Shown here: in pieces, positions 28,545 through 34,794 of the stretch
How the letters are laid out: every line of letters starts with the position of its first letter
Numbering within the stretch: the first letter of the stretch is position 1
Assembly: GCA_937973965.1 (NCBI GenBank)
Contig: CALJJQ010000088.1
Location: 1 to 34,794, forward strand
Reading direction: 5' to 3'
Origin: an uncultured Calothrix sp.
GTDB taxonomy: Bacteria; Cyanobacteriota; Cyanobacteriia; Cyanobacteriales; Nostocaceae
Length of the DNA stretch: 34,794 nucleotides
Translations under genes and position numbers: made by a program
Notes under the pieces: generated by a model
Database searches by the model: none
What the model saw: the letters and a program-made list of their open reading frames with translations, nothing else
Told to the model about the DNA's origin: nothing

Positions 28545-28703
28545 ATTTGAATCCGTCGTAGCTCGCTACGACCTAGGAGTACTCACGTTAAAAATAATCT
28601 CGATGGAACAAGATACTCTTACAAAAAATCCAACTTCTCAGCAGTTGATTGGATGCAAGATATTTAGTCGAATGGTCTCATCCCGATTCCCTACTCCCAA
28701 CCC

Positions 28704-29363
28704 CTAATTCTGACTACCAAAAACAGAATTAGCATAAATCGCCAATTGAGCGCGATTTTTAATATTTAAACGATTAAAAATACTATTAATATGGGTTTTC
28801 ACCGTAGCTTGACTAATATATAACTGGTCAGCAATTTCTTGATTTGTCGAACCAACCGCTACCAATTTAGCTACTTCCAATTCCCGTGGAGTTAATTCCG
28901 CAAAACCTGGAGGAAGTTGGGATGGAAATTCCCTTGTTGGTGTCGCTGGGACTTGCTGATTGATTACCCTTTCCAATAATCCCGGTGCAAGTTGTGCATA
29001 ACCATGATTGACAGCACGAATTGCATTTACCAATTCCTCCGAAGGCATATCCTTAAGTAAATATCCCTTCGCACCCGCACGAATTGCATCCGTAACATCC
29101 TTATCATCATCGTAGGTACTGAGGACTAAAATTTTGATTTGGGGATAGCGATCGCATATAATTTTAGTAGCAGTTGCCCCGTTCATCACTGGCATTCGTA
29201 CATCCATCAAAATTACATCAGGTTGCAATGTTTCCACCAGGGAAATCGCTTCCTCCCCGTTTTCCGCAGTCCCGACAATTTCTAAGTCTTCTTCCAAACT
29301 CAACATTGCTTTCAAACCTTGACGGACAAGGCTTTGGTCATCAACTAATAATAAGCGAATCAT
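28704..29363 (-). CDS. NarL/LuxR-type response regulator
   Basis: A 219-residue cytoplasmic regulator. The receiver domain (1-118) has Asp8/Asp9, phosphorylation site Asp54 (ILMDVRMP) and Lys104 (YLLKDMPS). A Pro/Thr-rich linker leads to a LuxR helix-turn-helix (about 150-212; LTPRELEVAKLVAVGSTNQEIADQLYISQATVKTHINSI). The ATG at 29363 is chosen over the GTG two codons earlier because AAAGGTG lies six bases before it. It probably is phosphorylated by the HisKA_3 kinase encoded at 30312-31397; a histidine-less kinase-like gene sits between them. Targets are unknown. Confidence 0.93.
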   Translation of the reverse strand: MIRLLLVDDQSLVRQGLKAMLSLEEDLEIVGTAENGEEAISLVETLQPDVILMDVRMPVMNGATATKIICDRYPQIKILVLSTYDDDKDVTDAIRAGAKGYLLKDMPSEELVNAIRAVNHGYAQLAPGLLERVINQQVPATPTREFPSQLPPGFAELTPRELEVAKLVAVGSTNQEIADQLYISQATVKTHINSIFNRLNIKNRAQLAIYANSVFGSQN

Positions 29364-29597
29364 CTGCACACCTTTCGGGGAAAAATACGGTTATTAGGAG
29401 ACAGGTCATTTAAATTTTCAAAGCTTGTCAGAAACAGTTTTCACGACAGTTTCCCGTATCCTGCATTTTTGAATACTGCTGTAAATCTGATTTCTGTAAC
29501 AGAAAAATAAAAATAAATTAATACTTGAATGAAAAACTCAATAATTCCAATGGAGAAAATGTCATTAAATCCATAGCATTTTAATTTTTTCCCTACT

Positions 29598-29618
29598 AGA
29601 CGACCCGTCGGGTCGTCT
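29598..29618. repeat. AGACGACCC palindrome, copy 1
   Basis: Arms AGACGACCC and GGGTCGTCT around GTC, directly next to the stop codon of the 29619-30035 gene. A near copy lies at 30132-30152, on the other side of that gene. Confidence 0.8.
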
Positions 29619-30035
29619 CTACTCCCTACTTCCTACAGACAGACGATGATCTGCACTGAGACTGCGAACAGTTTCGCGAACTTCCCGCATAATCACCCCA
29701 CTCAGGTGGTAAGCTTCACTGACCGATTCCTTCGCTTGATTCGGGTTAGTTTGCCACAACTTTTGTGCTACTTGTAATTGAATATTTAAAGCTGCGATGG
29801 ACTGACCAAGTTCATTATAGATATCGACTAAATTCTCGTTTTTTTCACACATCACTGTTAAATCACGCTGGAAGTTGGATAAAGTCACGTCAGACACATC
29901 AGAAGCTTGCTGTGGTAAGAATTTTGCTCTTTTGTGGTGATGACAATCTGACTTGGAAACGGGGATATCATTCATGGTTAACATTGGCATGAATATAGCC
30001 AATAGTATAATTACAAGCAGAACAGCGACCATCAT
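29619..30035 (-). CDS. Membrane-anchored DHp-like protein lacking phospho-His
   Basis: From ATG 30035 (preceded by AGGGGG, seven bases away; a TTG at 30053 is also in frame) this gives 138 residues. An uncleaved membrane anchor covers about 3-21, then a Cys-His-His-His cluster (31-34) and a helical hairpin (64-129). That hairpin aligns with the dimerisation/phosphoacceptor domain of the neighbouring kinase (ALNIQLQVAQKLWQTNPNQA against ALNFQLQTAIKLYKPDPNQA), but the kinase motif LHDSVGH reads IYNELGQ here: the phosphoacceptor His is Tyr73 and the next Asp is Asn74. No ATPase domain follows. It cannot be an active kinase; a role as a membrane-bound dimer partner or decoy is inferred. Gene decay is the alternative, but the frame is intact with a good ribosome site. 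Confidence 0.75.
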   Translation of the reverse strand: MMVAVLLVIILLAIFMPMLTMNDIPVSKSDCHHHKRAKFLPQQASDVSDVTLSNFQRDLTVMCEKNENLVDIYNELGQSIAALNIQLQVAQKLWQTNPNQAKESVSEAYHLSGVIMREVRETVRSLSADHRLSVGSRE

Positions 30036-30131
30036 CTTAATCCCCCTACCCAATCAAGCTAAAAACGACAATTTAGTGAATCTATCAGTTCAAATGTTAC
30101 TTAATTAACTTAAGATTAACATTCTCAGTGC

Positions 30132-30152
30132 AGATGACCCGACGGGTCGTCT
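30132..30152. repeat. AGACGACCC palindrome, copy 2
   Basis: Arms AGATGACCC and GGGTCGTCT around GAC, one T-G mismatch. Together with 29598-29618 it brackets the DHp-like gene. Confidence 0.75.
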
Positions 30153-30311
30153 TGACTACTCGATCACCTTCTTATATTAATACCGCTCTTTTTTGGGTAT
30201 TTCTAGGGTTAAAGATAATTTTCCAACTTTAGTTCGAGATGGGGTTTGACTACTAGCCAAAAGGTGGAAACAAATAGTTGGAGTATTTGTCAACCATTTT
30301 GTTGACTTGGC

Positions 30312-31397
30312 TCAAGCAGAAACATTTAAATCCAAAGGTTGCCATTCACCGATTTTGACATTGCTTGCTGTTGGTGATTGGTGGAATGGTTGTACATCTA
30401 TTTGTTTATGTTCGTGTTTGTACCCAACTTGGTTAGCTTCCTGGGAAGTCTCTAAAAGCCGGGAAAAGTCTAGATTAATCTCCGACATTAACAATGATAA
30501 ATCTGGTCGTGATGTTTGTGTTCTGGCAGCGACTCCTGTAGAATATTCCTCAGAAATTGACGAAGATGGCGAATCACTGGCTAAATCGAGGTGGGGTGGG
30601 GACATCGAGATATTTGAGATATTCTCCACGGGGTGATTGAGTTCCGATTTGCTCAAATTAGCCTTTACACTATCACAAGGTTTAGTACCGATAGCGATCG
30701 CTGGTGTGGAAATATGGGTCGGTAGCCAAACATGAATTTGACAACCATCACCAGGACTGGATTCCACCAAAAATAACCCCTTCAACACCGCGACCCGTTC
30801 GTGCATCCCTTTTAAACCATAGCCACCAGCAACACTATGGGGGTCAAAACCACGACCATTATCACAAATTTGGAATTGTATTTCCGTAGCATTAGCACAG
30901 AGTTCAATTGTCACCTCACTAGCTTGGGCATACTTACGTATATTATTTAATGCCTCCTGGATAATTCGGTAAACTGGCATAACCAGATGGGAGGGAGGTG
31001 ATACCTGCACATCCAGATTCACCGTTGGCATAATTCCAGTAGTGCTACGTAAATCATCAACCAAGGATTGAATTAAGGTTTCCAAGGGTTGGGTTTCTAG
31101 GGTATCGCTACGTAAAGCTTGAACCGATTGACGGACTTCCTGGGTCGCTAGTTTAACCAGTCGTTGCGCTTCGGTTAAAAACTCCTCTGCTTGATTGGGG
31201 TCGGGTTTGTAAAGTTTAATCGCGGTTTGTAACTGAAAATTCAAGGCAGTCAACGCATGACCAACGGAATCGTGTAAATCCCTAGCAATACGGTTCCGTT
31301 CCTGTGCAGCTGAGAGATTAGCAAACTGCAAAACACATTGCCATAGCGAGTCATGCATTTGTGCAAGTTGTTCGGGTGTATAGAGTTCTTCAACCAC
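30312..31397 (-). CDS. NarL-family cytosolic sensor histidine kinase
   Basis: A 361-residue kinase without membrane spans or sensor domain. The HisKA_3 motif RIARDLHDSVGHALT places the phosphoacceptor at His42. The HATPase domain has an N box (IIQEALNNIRKYA, about 146-158), G1 (DNGRGFD, about 179-185) and G2 (GYGLKGMHER, about 192-201). Core kinase ends near residue 228. The remaining ~130 residues form a Ser/Pro/Asn-rich tail of no known domain, unusual for this class. The start is GTG at 31397, with gagag seven bases upstream. It is followed on the same strand by the DHp-like protein and the response regulator. Confidence 0.92.
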   Translation of the reverse strand: MVEELYTPEQLAQMHDSLWQCVLQFANLSAAQERNRIARDLHDSVGHALTALNFQLQTAIKLYKPDPNQAEEFLTEAQRLVKLATQEVRQSVQALRSDTLETQPLETLIQSLVDDLRSTTGIMPTVNLDVQVSPPSHLVMPVYRIIQEALNNIRKYAQASEVTIELCANATEIQFQICDNGRGFDPHSVAGGYGLKGMHERVAVLKGLFLVESSPGDGCQIHVWLPTHISTPAIAIGTKPCDSVKANLSKSELNHPVENISNISMSPPHLDLASDSPSSSISEEYSTGVAARTQTSRPDLSLLMSEINLDFSRLLETSQEANQVGYKHEHKQIDVQPFHQSPTASNVKIGEWQPLDLNVSA

Positions 31398-31469
31398 GGT
31401 GACTCTCTAAAAAGTTAATTATCAAGCGAATGTGGTAGATCAGTTCAAACCAGAAATTTAAAAATTTCA

Positions 31470-32086
31470 TCAACCGAATCTATCCATCTTTAGTATATTT
31501 CCGGAGAGAGGGTACTTATGCAACTTTAGGTAGATGATGATGGTTTCTATTAGTTCGATAAATTCCCGTTGGGTTATTTCCGAGTCTATTTGTTGTTTGA
31601 CAAGATTGATTAATTCACTGGTTTTAGTAACAATATTGGATTCTGGCTCTACTACTAATTTAACAGTTGCGATCGCAATCGATGGGGATGCAGGTTCAAG
31701 CTCATCTAAGTAGATGCGGCTCACCCGTTCCGATGCGAGTAACTCTATATACCTATCGGTTTCACCTGTGTCTATGTTACGGCTTGAATATACAACGACT
31801 CCAGGCCAGTTGTTAGTTAGCTGGGTTTTATGGAGGTCAAGAAAGATTTCCGTAAATAGCCGAGAGTATAATTTATCATCGGGTTGAAATTGGACTTCGA
31901 CAAAGTAGATGGGGGAAGATGGAATGTTTTTGGGAAGAAATACACCATCGATGCGGAAGGCTAGTTGTTTGACTTCAACGGAGGAAAATTCGTCGGTATT
32001 GGCAGTTTCGGGGGTTGGTTGATCAGTTCAAAAAAGATGCTGGGGAAGCTTGAGAATAAGCGGTAGAAGATTATATCGGTTTTTAC
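31470..32086 (-). pseudogene. DUF2887 (Rpn-like PD-(D/E)XK) pseudogene
   Basis: Reading leftwards from about 32086 gives KTDIIFYRLFSSFPSIFFELINQPP, then a one-base shift at a run of five G on the plus strand (32010-32014), then ETANTDEFSSVEVKQLAFRIDGVFLP, PIYFVEVQFQPD and the C-terminal part ending near IELIETIIIYL. These match the DUF2887/Rpn family, putative PD-(D/E)XK nucleases common in cyanobacteria (Asp of RIDGVF, Glu and Gln of VEVQ). One more base in the run would restore the frame, so a real frameshift or a sequencing error are both possible. No ATG, GTG or TTG start is in frame at the 5' end (the expected Met codon reads GTA). The C-terminus has about four extra residues before the usual end. 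Confidence 0.8.
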
Positions 32087-32319
32087 GCTGGTTGGTGTTG
32101 GTTGGCTGGATGCAATTTTTTATTTTACAATTCAACACGGGTAGGTTTATCGGAGAAATCAAGAATTTTAGCGAGTGATGCTCTGTAAAAGTCGCTATGC
32201 GATCGCATTTTTACATGTATTTACATTCTGTTTTTTGGGATATTTCCAGTAATCTAGTAAAAGTGTATTTTGAGAAATCTCTATCTCAGGACACATCTAT
32301 CGGTAATTATCTTCGACTC

Positions 32320-33051
32320 ATGGTAATATTATTCTCGCTATTGTGCTGTTTTCTTTTAAATATCACACCAGGACTGGCAATTCCTGTTTCCAATAATATT
32401 TCACCTAGTATTTATAGCCAAAAATCCCCTAGTGTAGATGGAATTGGGAAGGTTTACATGGGACGGGAAATTGCACGGGTGATGGGACATACGGGAGCGG
32501 GTTGGTTAGAGCGTCCGAGTCGAGAGGTGGAGGAAGCTCCGAGTAAATTAATTGCAGCTTTGGCTTTAAAACCGGATGATGTTGTTGCGGATATTGGTGC
32601 GGGAACGGGATATATTAGTTTGCAAATGGCTCCGTTATTATCAAGGGGAAAAGTGTTTGCGGTGGATGTGCAACCGGAGATGTTGGAGATTATTAAATAT
32701 TTGCAAACGGAAAAAAATATTGATAATGTGGAAACGATTTTAGCAACACCAAAAAATCCCCGTCTTTCTCCCCATAGTATTGATTTGGCTTTGATGGTGG
32801 ATGTTTACCATGAGTTGGAATATCCCCAGGAAATGATGGAGAAAATTATTACGGCTTTAAAACCGGGTGGAAAGGTTGTTTTAGTGGAATATCGAGCGGA
32901 AAACCCGTTAGTGATGATTAAGCGTTTACATAAAATGAGTCAGAAACAAGTTAAACGGGAAATGCAAGCTGTGGGTTTGAAGTGGATAGAAACGAAAAAT
33001 ATCTTACCACAGCAGCATTTAATGGTTTTTACTCCTATTTCCAGGGAGTAA
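32320..33051 (+). CDS. Exported class I SAM-dependent methyltransferase
   Basis: From the ATG at 32320 this is 243 residues with a signal-peptide-like N-terminus (MVILFSLLCCFLLNITPGLA). The frame is open back to an ATG at 32197, but that would bury the hydrophobic stretch. No start has a good Shine-Dalgarno. The Rossmann methyltransferase core shows motif I VVADIGAGTGYIS and the acidic VDVQPEM, DLALMVDVYHELE, and the post-II ALKPGGKVVLVEYR. The neighbourhood GKVYMGREIARVMGHTGAGWLERPSREVEE is a signature of a cyanobacterial exported methyltransferase-like family. Its substrate is unknown; SAM is not normally present outside the cytoplasm, so its location needs care. Confidence 0.8.
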   Translation: MVILFSLLCCFLLNITPGLAIPVSNNISPSIYSQKSPSVDGIGKVYMGREIARVMGHTGAGWLERPSREVEEAPSKLIAALALKPDDVVADIGAGTGYISLQMAPLLSRGKVFAVDVQPEMLEIIKYLQTEKNIDNVETILATPKNPRLSPHSIDLALMVDVYHELEYPQEMMEKIITALKPGGKVVLVEYRAENPLVMIKRLHKMSQKQVKREMQAVGLKWIETKNILPQQHLMVFTPISRE

Positions 33052-33461
33052 TACTAATTTAGTCTGAAGACGTATAGAAATAACCTCACCCTAACCCTTC
33101 CCGATTATCCTACGGGAAGCATGCTACGGGGAGGGGACTGAATTTTCTCCTCTCCGTAGGTAATTAATTACTACTAAAATGAGTATTCACTGGCAAAGTG
33201 CAAGATTTCAGTTCACAAGCCTTCAAAAAATACGCCAAATTGCTATTCTCAAACTAATACTATCACCCACTCCTAATGCGGTTCGGTTAATGATTTTTCG
33301 TGGTGATTTCGGGAGAGACTCGATATAACCTCTTTCAGAGGAGCTGAACGCTAACGCGTCTCTACAATTATTTTGCTATTTTGGGTCTATAAATTTTCTG
33401 ATCCGAACCCTATTGCACTTACTCCCAACTCCCTAATCCCCACTCCCTGTATTTCTGAAAA
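33052..33461. other. Intergenic repeats between convergent genes
   Basis: A 410-base gap holding a degenerate aaccctaaccct/ggggagggg hairpin repeat (about 33080-33145), a gtgcaagatttcag motif near 33198 and MITE-like copy 2 (33275-33414). No gene was found. Confidence 0.55.
33275..33414 (+). mobile_element. MITE-like element, copy 2
   Basis: Ends AATGCGGTTCGG and CCGAACCCTATT and the interior (gttaatgatttttcgtggtg, cctctttcagaggagctgaacgct) match the copy at 23117-23239. It is 140 bp, 17 longer, mostly from extra bases after gcgtctct (acaattattttgctatttt region). Confidence 0.8.
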
Positions 33462-34794
33462 TTAGAAATTCAAGGAATCTAGAGATTGCTCTATATCCAA
33501 TTCTAAAATGCGATCGCGTACTTTTTTATGTTCTCCTAATTTTCCTTGGTGACGATAGATTTTTGCAGCACGATGCATATCTGCAAGTGCAAGTTGTTTG
33601 TTTCCCTTTGCGTCGTAAATTTCACCACGCAGGTAATATGCGTCCGGTTGATGGGTGTCCAGTTGGATGCTACGATTAAGGTCTTCTAATGCAGTATATT
33701 CGTCCCCCCGTTCATGGTGGACTTTCCCACGTTGGTAGTATGTGTCTGCGTCACTGGGATGAATTTGCAGAGCTTGGGTATAGTCAGCGATCGCACTTTC
33801 GTAATCTCCCAGGTCGTAGCGAGAATGGGCACGTTGTTTATATTCTACGGCTGTGGTGGGGTTGATTTCAATATGCGCCAGGATTTGCTCGATGATTTCT
33901 TGGTGGTGGTTGGATTGATTTGTGTCGGTTGTAGGTGTGTGGGATTGCAGTTGAATGGCGTAGGTATAGTCTTCGATTGCTCCTTGGTTGTCGTGGAGTT
34001 GGGAGCGAGCGTAGGCGCGGTTGATGTAGGATAGGATATCATGGGGATTGATTTGAATGGCACAGGTGTAATCTGCTAATGCGCCTTCATAATCGCCGAT
34101 TTGGTATCGAGCTAGTCCCATTTTTTGATAGGCTGGTGCATAATTGGGATTGATGGCAATGGCATTTAGATAATCACTAATTGCTCCTTCATAATCGTGC
34201 ATTTGTTGACGAGTTAGCCCGATTTTATAATAAATCTGCACCTCGTCCATACTTTGATGACTCAGGTTTAAGGCTTGATGATAGGCTGTAATTGCGGCTT
34301 CTAATTCATCTTTTTCTACATATTCATCGCCTAATTTTATTTGCAAAGTCATTAAATCCCGATAATATTGGATGTAGTTATCTGGGTTGATATCATGATT
34401 TAAAGGGGTAAAATTAACTCCAGATTGCGATTGCTGTGGTGTTGATAACGAATTAGCAGATTTCTCCCCCATTGATTGCTGGTTAAGCAACTCTAGACAC
34501 GCAGCCATCCCCCCACCATACAATAGCTGATTAATCCCAAAGAAAATCCGACCCGTGCGCAATTTTACCATCTCACTAGGCAAAAAACCCGCCAAATATA
34601 GATGATACTCATTTTCAGCTTCGCTAACTTTCTCTTGAATCAACACACAGGCGATAACTGCATTTTTTTCCACTTCCTGGGAACTTACAGCCCAGCGCAC
34701 TCGACCGATATCACCACATCTAGACTTGACGGCGATCGCAATTTCCGGATTACTAGTGAGGGTAAAGTCGATTTTACCATGGCCGAGGGTTCGA
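33462..34794 (-). CDS. TPR protein, 5' end outside window
   Basis: The frame is open from the right window edge to the stop at 33462; a GTG at 34700 is in frame but conserved-looking sequence continues upstream, so the gene begins beyond 34794. The visible N-terminal part reads RTLGHGKIDFTLTSNPEIAIAVKSRCGD, which resembles a restriction-nuclease-like fold (ID...AVK) with Ala in place of the usual Glu. Then follow RVRWAVSSQEVEKNAVIACVLIQE, a hydrophobic-rich segment, and at least seven TPRs (about residues 120 to the end), several with the DYEGAI/LADY pattern. A binding scaffold with a degenerate nuclease-like head is the best reading; the head assignment is weak. Confidence 0.75.
   Translation of the reverse strand, partial: RTLGHGKIDFTLTSNPEIAIAVKSRCGDIGRVRWAVSSQEVEKNAVIACVLIQEKVSEAENEYHLYLAGFLPSEMVKLRTGRIFFGINQLLYGGGMAACLELLNQQSMGEKSANSLSTPQQSQSGVNFTPLNHDINPDNYIQYYRDLMTLQIKLGDEYVEKDELEAAITAYHQALNLSHQSMDEVQIYYKIGLTRQQMHDYEGAISDYLNAIAINPNYAPAYQKMGLARYQIGDYEGALADYTCAIQINPHDILSYINRAYARSQLHDNQGAIEDYTYAIQLQSHTPTTDTNQSNHHQEIIEQILAHIEINPTTAVEYKQRAHSRYDLGDYESAIADYTQALQIHPSDADTYYQRGKVHHERGDEYTALEDLNRSIQLDTHQPDAYYLRGEIYDAKGNKQLALADMHRAAKIYRHQGKLGEHKKVRDRILELDIEQSLDSLNF

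Larger units (their letters stand above)
28268..28703. other. Intergenic repeats between convergent genes
   Basis: This 436-base gap separates two converging genes. It has a 22-bp palindrome (28341-28362), a long hairpin in a ccccaacccctctcc repeat (28518-28544), a cgtagctcgctacg hairpin (28554-28571) and a ggatgcaagatatttag motif near 28652. No coding sequence was recognised. Confidence 0.6.

Noticed and set aside
29598-29618. Palindrome as terminator of the DHp-like gene
   Set aside because: On the minus strand it is followed by tagtagggaaaaaatt, an A-run rather than T-run.

Overview
The window is a cyanobacterial chromosome segment, most likely from a filamentous, heterocyst-forming-type (Nostocales-like) species. 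The evidence is the psaA-psaB photosystem I pair, many HIP1 octamers (gcgatcgc), cyanobacteria-restricted families (DUF3119, DUF3086, DUF2887, Uma2), heptanucleotide tandem repeats and abundant short palindromic repeats. The lineage call is an inference. There is no rRNA, tRNA, CRISPR array or intact IS transposase that I can see.

Layout. 1-1465 (-): the N-terminal part of a repeat-rich lipoprotein, running off the left edge. 1466-6975 (+): a long regulatory leader, then psaA and psaB with a terminator. 7064-7793: facing fragments of a restriction endonuclease and a cytosine methyltransferase, apparently one R-M locus with its middle deleted. 7940-11110 (+): a Uma2-type nuclease, RadC and a phosphoribulokinase-family paralogue. 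11111-12934: an orphan polyamine permease gene (potC) between two copies of one intergenic repeat. 12935-14326 (-): argH. 14760-17038 (-): a TPR protein with three tiny membrane proteins. 17870-19306 (-): DNA photolyase. 20036-22723 (-): a protein made almost wholly of TPRs. 23378-28267 (+): DUF3119, DUF3086, plsY, an unknown membrane protein and an asparagine-synthetase-like protein. 28704-31397 (-): a NarL-type two-component locus with an extra membrane protein that looks like a kinase dimerisation domain lacking its histidine. 31470-32086 (-): a frameshifted DUF2887 pseudogene. 32320-33051 (+): an exported-looking methyltransferase. 33462-34794 (-): a TPR protein running off the right edge.

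How the parts fit. psaA/psaB encode the photosystem I core heterodimer. The leader has a possible RpaB (HLR1) site, which would fit light control. plsY and its neighbours form the most operon-like run, with membrane lipid synthesis as the only firm function. The kinase/regulator locus carries a possible built-in modulator. The spacers hold several miniature repeat families, including a 96-bp element nested in another repeat whose uninterrupted copy is also in the window. The best candidates for something undescribed are the histidine-less kinase-like membrane protein (29619-30035) and the cluster of small membrane proteins with a TPR protein (14760-17038).
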